Assembly: GCA_019916065.1 (NCBI GenBank)
Contig: CM034233.1
Span: 41,084,862-41,148,861 of the forward strand
DNA length: 64,000 bases
DNA from: Vitellaria paradoxa
Taxonomy: Eukaryota > Streptophyta > Magnoliopsida > Ericales > Sapotaceae
Reading direction: 5' to 3'
Under the pieces are notes generated by a model. It did not search any database, was not told the origin of the DNA, and saw only the letters and a list, made by a program, of their open reading frames with translations. Both the position numbers and the translations under genes were made by a program. The number at the start of each line of letters is the position of its first letter. Position 1 is the first letter of the stretch. Shown here piece by piece: positions 12,118 through 22,096 of the stretch.

Positions 12118-13894
12118 CTGCCCAACTCATTTTTGGGTTATGCCTTAGAAACAACAATATATCTTCTAAACTTAGTTTCATCTAAGTCAGTTCCTAGTAC
12201 ACCCTTGCAAATGTGGAGTGGAAATAAACCCAATTCACGCTACATACATTTTGAGGTTATCCAGCACATGTGCTGAAGGAAACGCCAGATAAATTGGAAC
12301 TTAGGTCTAAAGTTTGCTTGTTGTAGGCTACCCTAAAGGAATGAGAGGATGTCTTTCTATGGTCCTGAAGAAAAGAAGGTATTTCTATCACTTTTCTTGA
12401 GGAAGACTATATAAAAGACTTCAAATCAAGAAGTAAAATAGTTCTTAAAGAATTATCTGGCAATACTAGTGCTATTCCAAATCAGATTAATGAAACAATT
12501 GCTAATCCAGAGTTTGTTAACCAACCTAAACTAGTTGTAGAGCAACAGTCACTGGTGCTCTGTCATAGTGGGAGGATGATTAGACGCCATCTAGATACAT
12601 GTTAATTAGAGAGTCCTATGAATCAAACTCCAATGAACATGAACTAGATCCCACTAGTTATGATGAAGCAATGACTGACTTGGATACAGGTTGTTTACAT
12701 AAAGCTATGAAATCAGAGATGGGTTCTATGTACTCAAATAAAGTCTGGGAAATTGTATAGACACCTGAAGGGGTTTAGGGTGTAAGTGGGTCTACAAGAG
12801 AGAGGGGTAGATGAGAAGGTTGAAACTTCAAAGCTAGGCTTGTTGCAAAAGGTTATACTTAAAAAGAATGCATCGATTATAAGAAAACCTTTTCACCAGT
12901 AGCCATGCTTAAGTCTATCAGAATTCTCATATCCATTGCAACAAATCTAGATTATAAAATTTGGCAAATGGATGTCAAGGCTACTTTTTCTAAATGGCTT
13001 TTTTGACAAAAACATCTATATGGTGCAATTAGATGATTCTATAGCTAAGGGCTAAGAACATAAAGTCTACAAACTGCAAAAGTCTATTGATGGGCTTAAG
13101 CGAGTTTCTAGATCATGGAACATCAGTTTTGATTAGGCAATCAAATCATTTGGTTTTGAGTAAAATCCTGATGATCCTTGTGTCTATAAGAGGATAGAGG
13201 GCCAGTTGGTAATTTTTCTAGTCCTATATGTTGATGATATCATACTCATTTGGAATGATGTGAGAGTATTATCGATAGTTAAAATCTGGCTATCAAGGAA
13301 ATTTGATATAAAAGACTTAGGAGAAGACAGTTATATCCTTGGGATCAAGTTATTACAAGATCGTAAGAATATGATATTAGGTTTATCACAAGATACTTAC
13401 GTAAACAAAATATTGGTCAAGCATTCTATGTAAGACTTCAAGAAGGGATTACTTATTTTCAGACATGTGGTTGGTCTATCTCATGATCAGCTCCTAACAC
13501 TCCTCAAGAGATAGAAAACATGAAACAAATTCCTTTGCCTCAGCAATAAGAAGCTTCGTGTATACTATGTTGTGTACTAGACCAGATATTTTTTGTGCAG
13601 TAGAAATGGTTAGCAGATATCAATCAAATCACGGACTAGAATATTGGGTTACAATGAAGCATATACTTAAATATCTTTGGAGAATAAGAGATTATATGGT
13701 TGTGTATTCCAGTGAAGATCATATATCCATTGGGTATGCAGATTCTGACTTTCAAGCAGATAGAGATACCAAAAGGTCCACTTTGGCTTTATGTTCACCC
13801 TGGGTGGTGGAGCTGTAAGTTAAAGAGCGTGAAACAAACTTGCATCGCAAATTCCACCATAGAAGCAAAGTATATGGTTGTTTTAGAAGCAGCG

Positions 13895-14276
13895 TGGTGT
13901 AGGACGATAGAGAATAAAGCCTAGAAAGAGAAATAGAGAGAAAGAGAGAAGAAGTTTAGGAGAGAGGGAAAAAAAGAAAAAGAGAGGAGGGAAAACAAGC
14001 CACGAAACTTCAACAACTCAAATTTTCATATTCATCAATATATTAAACCCTAATCATCATAAGCCTTTAAATAGGCTAATACATTCTCAAGATTACTAAA
14101 AATAAAGCAAAATCAAATATTCTAATAAATCATTCTTAAAATAAATCTAAATAAAATTTTACCTAAAATAGAATAAATCTTTAATAGAATAAGGTAAAAT
14201 CCTTATATAAAATATAATCCTAATAAAATAAAATTCTAATAATAATTATTTCATATTTTTTTTAGTTTCTGCATCA
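13895..14276 (-). repeat. LTR (left) of the non-autonomous element
   Basis: Plus-strand sequence begins tggtgtaggacgatag and ends tttctgcatca. It pairs with 15478-15861 over its whole length, with a few substitutions and short indels in the purine-rich first 120 bases. On the minus strand it starts TGATGC and ends ACACCA, satisfying the TG..CA rule. Confidence 0.92.
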
Positions 14277-14393
14277 TTCTCCACCCCTTAGAAAAACTCG
14301 ACTCCGTCGAGTTAAAAATTTGCATACTCCTTTAATCGCCAGGCCACGAACAAAATGGATGTTAAAGCTGCTCCCAAAGTTCATGAACACACG

Positions 14394-15018
14394 TCAGGAG
14401 TGGTAGAAATCTAGTGTATCCATGAAGTCTTCCAAAATAGAAGTCCCGCGATTCAGAAAATAGAACTTGTAGATGTTGGAAGAAGACAAAAATGGACCAA
14501 CTTGTGGGAGAAGTTTAGGTGTAGGAAAGACAAAATCCACAGAAGCACCATAAATTTTAGGCATAGTCTTCAACCCGATAGTACCTACAAGGACATTAGT
14601 AATATCGCTGGAAATCTGTGTCTCATCAAAAGAAATGACTTCATTAGTAGCAATAATTTCGGTAGTCACAACAATTTCATCAAGTGGCTTGCCTACGATT
14701 TAGTCATCATCTTCATCATCTGAAAAATAAAAGTCGTCAGGATCAGGCTCATAAATCAACTTTTCAATTTTCATCATTAGGCTCTCTCTTCACTTCAAAG
14801 TGGTCATCATCAGATTTTCTGTTTGGTTCATCAATTACTTTTGGAATTTCGATAAGGCCACCAAATAGAGGAGCTGAAACTGTGTTCGACTTTGAATTCG
14901 ATATTTGGTTAGAACAGAGGTGAATAGGGTTGCTCGGCCAATAGTATTCCTCCCATGTGTCTAACCTCGCGTTCAGTTTTTGAATGGTTTCAGTGAGGGC
15001 TACTATTTGGGTTTGCAT
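14394..15018 (-). pseudogene. Short internal ORF of the non-autonomous element (gag-like, unassigned)
   Basis: The minus strand has an ATG at 15018 opening an 84-codon frame (MQTQIVALTETIQKLNARLD, a heptad-like start). It stops at 14764, followed after a frame change by an acidic run (DPDDFYFSDDEDDD) and a 91-codon frame 14669-14394 (PKIYGASVDFVFPTPKLLPQ). No zinc knuckle, protease or RT motif is visible. The position right after the leader is where gag starts in the related gypsy element, so a remnant gag N-terminus is likely but not shown. I do not recognise the second half. Confidence 0.45.
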
Positions 15019-15477
15019 CTAGTTATTATTTGACTGTACTCGATAGTGTACTGATAATTTTGAATCTGTAAAAATGAACTGTGAGGTGTTCCGAAGCCTC
15101 CTAGAAGTCGCTGGAGCTTCGCCAGAAGTTGTCGGAGGTCGCTAGAGCTTCGCGCGGAGCACAGGTCAGATCGTTGAAGTGTAGTGGTTATTCTGGGCTT
15201 TGCCAGAGGTCGCAAGAAAAGTCGTCGGAGGTCATCAGCAGGTCGTCGGAAAAGTCACCGGAGGTTGTTGGAGTCATCGACGAGTTCACCAGAGGTTGGT
15301 GGTGCCAATGGTTGGGTTCGCTAGATTTAGGTACCGCTGGTAATGTACGAAAGTGTATTCGAAGGGTTTGAGAGTGTGTAGGGTGCATGCGGCGGCTATG
15401 ACTGCAGTTGCGGCTAGGGTTTGAGATGAACAGTGAGTTTTTGTTGACTATAGATCGATTTGCTTTGATATTAAAGT

Positions 15478-15861
15478 TGGTGTAGGACGATAGAGAATAA
15501 AACCGAGAAAGAGAAATAGAGAGAGAGAGAGAGAAGAAGTTTAGGAGAGAGGGAAAAAAGAAGAAGGGGGGAGGGAAAATAAGCCACGAGACTTTAACAA
15601 CTCAAAATTTCATATTCATCAATGTATCAAAACCCTAATCATCATAAGCCTTTAAATAGGCTAATACATTATCAAGATTACTAAAAATAAAGCAAAATTA
15701 AATATTCTAATAAATCATTCTTAAAATAAATCTAAATAAAATTTTGCCTAAAATAAAATAAATCTTTAATAGAATAAGGTAAAATCCTTCTATAAAATGT
15801 AATCCTAATAAAATAAAATTCTAATAATAATTATTTCATATTTTTTTTAGTTTTCGCATCA
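15478..15861 (-). repeat. LTR (right) of the non-autonomous element
   Basis: Partner of 13895-14276. On the minus strand it is the 5' LTR, followed directly by the primer-binding-site-like sequence. The high similarity of the two LTRs indicates a younger insertion than the surrounding copia. Confidence 0.92.
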
Positions 15862-16192
15862 CAGCGAAAGAGACTGTATGGCTTTATATGTTCCTTAAGG
15901 AACTAAATGTGGCTCCCAGTGTTATTATGCATATTGTTCTTTGCTATGACAATAGTGGGGTAGTAGCACAATCAAAAGAACCCAGATATCATAAGAAAAG
16001 GAAACACATGGAGAGGAAGTGTCATCTAGTAAGAGATTTGGTTCTTAATGGTGAAATGCTGGTATCCAAGATTGCATCGGCAAATATTTGGCAGATCTAT
16101 GCACCAAGACCTTGGTAGTAAGAGCTCTGACAATCATATCTATAATATAGGGGTTCGTCATATACCCCCAATGCTTTAGCGCAAGTGGGAGA

Positions 16193-17240
16193 TTGTTAGA
16201 CTTATATTACATTTATGCCCTTAATAATATGTTTTGTAATAACATTTTTATATTTCTGATAATAATAAATTTGTTTATCTATTTAAAACATAAATTATTA
16301 TCCTTTATTTATAAGTTATGCGATTTAAGTATTGGGTATAAAATGTCAATACAAAAAAACTTAAATCATAAGTTTTTATAAAATAGAAGTTAATTTATAG
16401 TTTTTAATGAAACGAGCATTTCATTATATTAAAAGTGCAACTTTTACCTTTTAATTATGTGATTTGTCTTGATTACTAAAGTAGCGATTTTGAGTAGAAA
16501 AATTAATGTATATACATGATATATATATTGAATGGACTATTGTAATTTTTGATTTGGTTTAATAAAATTATTGATCATAATTTATTAAAGTTTTAATAAA
16601 CTTAATAAACCTTAATCCTGAATTTGTAGTAGATTCCCATTCATGTATTAAATCTATTTAAGATATCACAGAGTGAGACCTACATAAACGGTTAAAATCT
16701 CGATAGTTTTGAGATTTAATTTCATGAGTTATGGGAACAATTACTTACAAGATGAATTCCATTTTTCTGTACTCACCTAAACTATTTATTATACTTGATC
16801 ATTAAACATGTGGGCCCGGTTTATTTAATAATAATATTTGTTTGTAAATTATTTTTCAAAAAATATAAATATTGAAAATGATCATAGTTTGGATAAATAG
16901 TAACTTATGGATAAATATGTAATTTAAGAGGTTTGACATTTTACACAGGCCTAACTTAATTAGGAGCATGTAGTGGAGGGTTAATTACGTGGATATTATT
17001 GGTTGAAGACTAAATTTATTTTATTAAAAATTGTTTGAATTAAATAAATTTAACATGAATAATTTGAGTGTAGGCTTGGGCTTTTCGTGGAATTTAACTT
17101 AAGATTTATGAGATGTCATGAGATGACAAGACTCAAATCTTTTAAGTTGGAGTCAAGAGTTCATTGGCCTTTATTCCCAAACTAGCTTAATTATTTCTTG
17201 ATGGGCTAGATCCACTTGGCTTAGATGATTTCTCTTCTTT
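16193..17240 (+). repeat. Probable 3' LTR of the outer copia element (right end uncertain)
   Basis: The sequence gcaagtgggagattgttag at 16179-16197 has the usual copia arrangement of a polypurine tract followed by TGTTAG. The LTR should begin at ~16193. The following kilobase is A/T-rich with no ORF. No matching 5' LTR is in the window, so the right end cannot be fixed. A 33-bp direct duplication (gttgaraggttgagaaaaac) occurs at 17342 and 17375, just beyond the end given here. Confidence 0.5.
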
Positions 17241-18038
17241 TAAAAAAAAAAAAAATTGTAACATAATATGCTGATATTACGTGCATCAGGGATAAGGTGA
17301 GATATTTCTCTAATACAACTATTTGAGATAATACTTATACTGTTGAAAGGTTGAGAAAAACTCTCTGATATAATGTTGAGAGGTTGAGAAAAACTCTCTG
17401 ATACAATATTAGTATCTAAGTGGTTGGTTGGATAGTTGAGATAATATCCCCAGTGACATAATACCTCTGATACATACCACAATCTACCTGATATAAACGA
17501 CACTACTTCATCACGAGAGAAAAAAATAATAATTGAGGATAGTTTGGAAGAGTGGATTGTTGTTCAATTGTTTACTTATACAAATTTGGCATATGTGATC
17601 CTTGTCTTGCAAAGTACAATTGGCCAAAAAAAATAATAAAAAATAAATAAACAAAATAAATAAATGTATGTTTTTTTTTGGTAATTAAATAAATGTATGT
17701 TATCTTTGTAGAAAGACTGACAAAGTATTCCAAGCAGGATTTTTAGATTTCAAAAAGTAGACAAGTGTCTGATGCAAAGAACTCAAAAAATGAACACCTA
17801 CCTCGTGTATGAGACCATTTATAACAAAATTTCCTTTTTAAGTTTACACTAAATTTTAATTTTTTAATTGTCTTAAAATTTTTCTTACTTTTTTCACTAA
17901 AATTTATTAAAAATTTTCTTCAACTATCTTCCATTTTTACTTTTTTTTTTAATTTTACCAAAATTTTCTAATTTTTATTAATTTTTTAATTTTCTTTAAC
18001 TTTTTTTAATATTTTAAGTTTTTATAAATTTTTATCAA
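17241..18038. other. A/T-rich intergenic DNA
   Basis: No gene is visible. It contains the 33-bp direct duplication at 17342-17407, a micro-insertion at 17658-17701 and long T-rich stretches (17820-18030). Confidence 0.6.
17658..17701. repeat. Micro-insertion (tail only) between 15-bp direct repeats
   Basis: AAATAAATGTATGTT is present at 17658-17672 and 17687-17701. Between the copies lie only 14 bases, tttttttggtaatt, i.e. on the minus strand AATTACC followed by an A-run, the end seen on LINEs in this window. Confidence 0.8.
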
Positions 18039-18429
18039 GGGGGTGTTTGGTGCGATAAAAAATAACAAAAATAACAAAAAATGTAGTTTGGATTTTTTTT
18101 ACCGTTTGAAGCGCAACTATTAAACTCTATTTTTCAGATATGAATAGTGAAACTTTTTGAAATGAACATTTTTTTGGATCTGTTGGAATGATTTTATGTC
18201 TAATTGAAAGATGTGAAAAATTTTTGAGATTTGTAGAAAAGTTATTGGGGTTTATGAAATATTATTGAGACTTGTAAAAAATTTATTAGGATTTATAAAA
18301 CATTATTGGAATTTGTAGATATATATAAATTCATAATTATTTCATGAAGTATGAATGTACAAAATGTGTTGGAAAATTTTTTAGACTTTTAAAAATTTTC
18401 AGTAATTTTCATCGCACCAAATGACTACC
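18039..18429. mobile_element. MITE-like element A
   Basis: Begins gggggtgtttggtgcgat and ends atcgcaccaaatgactacc, an imperfect terminal inverted repeat of ~17 bp. The interior is A/T-rich with repeated ttgagatttgtaraaa-like blocks that recur in the element at 19757-20120. No coding capacity. The target duplication is unclear. Confidence 0.6.
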
Positions 18430-18814
18430 AAATGCGCAATTTTTAACCAAAATATCATGTGATAGCAACAAAACAAAAATTAAAAAAAAATTCACTTTTT
18501 TAAGTTTATTATACACCCTACAATATATAAAATAAAAAAGGCCAACATAATAATGTTTACTCATTGAAAATTAAATATTAATAAATAAATAGGCAAAACA
18601 ATCCACAGATGATGTTTGAGATACAAAAAATACACTGAAAATTATAATAAAATTATTAATTTTTTTAGCTTTTTTCAATCAGATTTCGGCGCATGCTATT
18701 TTGCACTAACTTTAATTTTTTAATTTTTTTAATATTTTTTCATCCAAAACACCACTTCGTTGCATCGGACTGTCCCAGAAAAAAAGGAGACAGGGTTGAT
18801 CTCCACCCACACGC
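18430..18814. promoter_or_regulatory. Old upstream flank of the LysM gene, cut off by the MULE
   Basis: This DNA lies just left of the MULE target duplication. Before the insertion it was continuous with 28,093 onward, the leader of the LysM gene. The last ~80 bases (cagggttgatctccacccac) are less A/T-rich than the rest and end at the target site. I see no confident TATA box. Assignment to the LysM promoter is inference from the target duplication. Confidence 0.45.
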
Positions 18815-18823
18815 ACATCCGGG
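18815..18823. repeat. MULE target-site duplication, left copy
   Basis: ACATCCGGG, identical to 28084-28092. Nine bases is the usual duplication length for Mutator-like elements. The preceding C also matches. Confidence 0.95.
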
Positions 18824-18945
18824 GGATTTTTTTTTTGTTTTACGGTTATTTAATTAAAATATTTGGTATCTATTGTCGATTTAAAAGTATTTGGGAGAGT
18901 GCGGTTAATGAAAACGGAGTTTGAAAAAGCGTTTTCATATTAAGC
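18824..18945 (+). repeat. MULE left terminal inverted repeat
   Basis: Aligns by eye with the reverse complement of 27,960-28,083 over ~115 bp with several substitutions and gaps. It contains the small perfect inverted repeat ATGAAAACG (18909) / CGTTTTCAT (18931). A divergent TIR in a copy with a perfect target duplication suggests the ends were already different when it inserted. Confidence 0.85.
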
Positions 18946-18974
18946 TCAAACCGGAATCGAATTTTTTTAACCCT

Positions 18975-19086
18975 TCTGAAAACGCTATGTGAAAGGGCGC
19001 TTTCTGAAAACGCTATATCAAATGGCGCTTTCTGAAAACGCTATATGACATAGCGCTTTCTAAAAACGCTCAATGAAAGAGCGTTT
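18975..19086 (+). repeat. Four tandem 28-bp near-palindromic repeats (left array)
   Basis: Units start at 18975, 19003, 19031 and 19059. Each starts TCT(G/A)AAAACGCT and has arms of the form AAAACGCTAT and ATAGCGCTTT around a short centre, so each could form a hairpin. The same unit in the same orientation is found near the right end (27844-27927). No spacers are present and the units abut exactly. Confidence 0.93.
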
Positions 19087-19087
19087 T

Positions 19088-19292
19088 CTACGTTACCTTA
19101 AACCCAGTTCCCCCCTCATTCGAACCCGTCTGTCTCTCTTCCTTCTGTTTGTCGTGCGCTCAGGCCAATCTCTATCGTGCTCTCTCTCTCGCCCAAGGCT
19201 GAAGCAACCCTCCTCTCTCTCAACCGGCCTCTCGTTCGTCCGTGAGCTCTCACCGCCGGCGACCTCTACCTACCGAGCTCCACCCACAAACT
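19088..19292 (+). promoter_or_regulatory. Probable non-coding leader exon of the MULE transposase gene
   Basis: A C/T-rich stretch (gtctctcttccttctg, ctctctctctcgcc) of the kind seen in plant 5' UTRs, ending in ctcag followed by GTAAGT at 19293, a consensus donor. The next good acceptor before the transposase ATG is ttgaag at ~22086-22091. A short open frame here (from 19073) has no recognisable domain, so I read it as leader. No transcript evidence. Confidence 0.5.
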
Positions 19293-22091
19293 CAGGTAAG
19301 TTTTTGTTTTTTTTTTTTTGGATGCTGCGGCAGCCTTTGTGACTGCAATAGATTTGTTCCATTTTTTTATTTTGATTGATCATTTTAATTCAATATATTG
19401 ATTGTGGTGGCTGTGATTGATTGTGTTGGATGAATGTGCTAATTTGTTGTGTTTGGTAGCCGAGAAAGTGTAGGATTTTTTTGTGTTGATTTGGTTTGTT
19501 GTGTTTGGATGAATGTGCTGGTAGCCGAGAAAGGGGTTGGGAAAGGTAGTTTAGAATTATTTTTTTTGAATATTTTTCAATTAAAGTAAAAATAGAATCT
19601 GAATATTTGATTTGTTTTGCTTTTATAGTTGTGCTTGACAGATATATGTAGGTATATGCACTTGCTTTCCGGTTAATTGGCTGTTTGTAATATATATATA
19701 TACACTATTCATAATACCTACTTGCAACACTCAAAATGAAATTAATCTTAAGTGAATGTTTAGAGCATCGAAAAATAACGAAAAATATAATTACTAAATT
19801 TATATTTTTCAGAGATAAATAGTGTTGTTTGTTGTCTTTGCATTAGCTTTTCGAATAGAAAATTCGTTCAAAGATTTGTTTTTTGTTAGAGTTTTTTGAA
19901 ATCATTAAAAATTTTTTAGATTTATAGAAAAAGTTAATGAGATTTACAAAAGTGTTAACGAGGTTTGTAAAAAAATTATTGAGATTTGTAAAAATTTGTT
20001 AAAATATGTAAATATATATAAATTTATAAAAATTTCACAAAATACGAGAAGGGTAAAATATGTTAAAGCGTTTTAGAGATTTTCAAAAAATTTTCTAATT
20101 TTCAGCACACCAAATTCACCCTAAGTTTTTATTTAGTTAAAACTTTGGATAGAAAATTCAAATTAAAAAAATTATGATAATTCATGAGTTCTAACTTTTT
20201 TTCAAAATTCTAGACTCTAGCAGTTACTGCATGTGTTTTAATATATATATATATATATCTTTCTAATTAAATTTTGATAAGTACTATAAAAATTATCACA
20301 AATTATGGTACTTTAATTTGAAATGTTTAACTTTTTAGAAACTATAATTGTGTGAAATTTAAGTTAGAATTATATATTTTTATATTTTTAATTTACTCAA
20401 ATAAAATCATGCATTTAGAATTATATAAACACTAATATCCAAACAAATATATATCATATAATATATTAATATATAATAAATATGTATTATGTAACTTATC
20501 TTAATAATAAATTCAGTCAGTTAATTAACCGAATCGACGGTTAATGTCTATTAAAAAACTGAAACCAAACCGAAAACTGAAAATAAAAAAAAAAAAACCG
20601 AAACTGAAACAGTTGGTTTGGTTAACCACAATTTTCAGCTTGGTTTGTTTAGTTCGGTTCTGTTTTTCAGTCTACTATTTTATTTTATTTTATTTTTTTT
20701 TTGCTCAACCCTAGTATAGGCAATTCCTAGTGTAAAATAAGTAAAAAATGATATAATGGAACATTTAAAAAGATCTCCATACTTTTGTAATTAAGTTCAA
20801 ATTTCATGATTTTAGAATTTTGAACAATATACCCATCTACTTAATAGGTAGGACTTTAAATCAATTTATCTATATAAATCCCATAATATTATATTACAAC
20901 ATAAAAAAATTCAAACCAAAATAAAGTAATGACTAAAAAAAGATAAACTAAAAAATAAGAAAACTAAAAAAAAAAGTAAGAAATCTAACAAATCAATAAA
21001 ATTTTAAATGTGAGAAAATTAGAGATTCCAACAAAAGTTTAAAAATATATGAAGAGATGCATACTAAAATTACCATCCTTATATAAACTTCTTGAAACAG
21101 TAATTTTAACCCCAAAATCTTCCAACATTTCTTCCAAAATTCTTCAAATCCAACATTTGATCATGCGTTCTACGTACTAAACACACCCATAAAGAAATCA
21201 ACCTAAATGTTGTATATCAAACCAAAGGCCATCCTAGAACTTTTGGTTGTTTTAGTTTTTTGACTTTCTTTTAAATTGATCGAAATTACTTGGTATTTTA
21301 TATTTTAGATTTCTATTAAATTATGAAAGACAAATATGCCAAATTAACAAAAAATTAAATATTAACTTTTTTTTAACTTCCCCAATATAAAATATATATA
21401 TATTTTTAATACCTAACTATAATATATATATGTATATATAACTTTTGCTTCTCAAGGGAAACCTAATTTAACAAACCAAAGCTTATATATATATATATAT
21501 ATATATATATCAAGTAAATCCATGTGAGATCAAAAAAGTACTCCCCGTAGTTCTTATGTAAACTCACCAAATGAGTGAAACGTTCGCAAAACTCCGAATA
21601 TTAAAGATAAGAGATTTTTTTAACGTTAACTGCAATTGAGCTTTGGGCATTTTGTCTTTTCTTATTTTTAGATTTTGATAACATAAAACACATAAAACAA
21701 AAATAGGAAATAGAAAAGTAAACCAAATGTCACCTAAACTTTTAATTAAATATGTGTAATTTTGTTAATATATTAATATTTTTGTTGTTAGGATATTAAT
21801 AGGATAGGATATTGGCTTTTTTGTTGTTGTTTATTTATTTATTTTTGGCTCCCAATTATGGTTTAGTAATATCGAAGCCCACGCAGATAGCCTTGTTTAT
21901 GTGCACAGTCGTTGCAAAGGATAGCTTTGTTTATTCATGCATTGGGCTAAGACTCTCTCTTTATAAGTTCTAGATGAAACTTGTCCTCCTTTTGGCTGAA
22001 AGCTTAAGATTGAAATATCAATAATTGAGATTACTTGAGCATGGCTCGTATATGTGATAAACTAATCCTATTGTTTTGTTGGTAATTGAAG
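19293..22091 (+). other. Inferred 2.8-kb leader intron of the MULE, holding a MITE
   Basis: Strongly A/T-rich, without coding potential. Holds the MITE-like copy B (19757-20120), TA microsatellites at 20240-20257 and 21482-21512, and many T-runs. Donor GTAAGT at 19293 and acceptor AG at 22090-22091 frame it, but these sites are predicted from sequence only. Confidence 0.45.
19757..20120. mobile_element. MITE-like element B, related to 18039-18429
   Basis: Shares with element A the ordered blocks gcatcgaaaaataac, ttttcagagataaatagtg, gagatttgtaaaaat and cagcacaccaaattcacc. One copy lies just outside the MULE and this one inside its leader intron. The ends are more decayed than in A. Confidence 0.5.
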
Positions 22092-22096
22092 GTATC

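Larger units (their letters stand above)
13895..15861 (-). mobile_element. Non-autonomous LTR retrotransposon (1,967 bp) nested in copia RNase H
   Basis: Flanked by a perfect 5-bp target duplication, CAGCG (13890-13894 and 15862-15866). Its LTRs are 13895-14276 and 15478-15861 (382 and 384 bp, nearly identical by eye). Orientation is minus: next to the right LTR, the minus strand reads AATATCAAAGC, close to a tRNA-iMet primer-binding site; next to the left LTR it reads AAGGGGTGGAGAA, a polypurine tract. There is no pol domain. The internal ~1.2 kb holds a leader and one short gag-like frame. The leader and the PPT-side sequence (actcgac..gtcgagtt) resemble those of the Ty3/gypsy element at 45.7-51.8 kb, so the latter is a plausible type of helper. 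Confidence 0.9.
10922..16120 (+). pseudogene. Ty1/copia gag-pol, decayed and interrupted
   Basis: Plus-strand copia polyprotein in pieces. Gag knuckle at ~10962 (CSHCGHKGHRKRNY, last Cys replaced by Tyr). Protease-like DSRAISYICNS near 11112 (DSGA expected). Integrase 11272-11876 with pre-integrase CESCLEGQMTKRPF, then LVLVHSDVYGPMN and YFITFIDHYSRYGYVYLM. RT ~12890-13430 with KIWQMDVKATF and LYVDDIILIWND. RNase H 13558-13890 (MYTMLCTRPDIFCAVEMVSR) continuing at 15867 with KETVWLYMFLKELNVAPSV after a nested element. The domain order protease-integrase-RT-RNase H is that of Ty1/copia. Frameshifts and stops are frequent and the 5' end is not recognisable. Confidence 0.85.

Noticed and set aside
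15129..15388. 80- and 66-codon overlapping frames as genes
   Set aside because: They lie in the repeated G-rich leader of the non-autonomous LTR element. No domain or codon signal.
18975..19086. 28-bp repeats as a CRISPR array
   Set aside because: Units abut without spacers, the context is a plant transposon, and there are no cas genes.
19073..19342. 89-codon frame as a small protein
   Set aside because: Composition is that of a CT-rich leader, and a consensus donor lies inside it.
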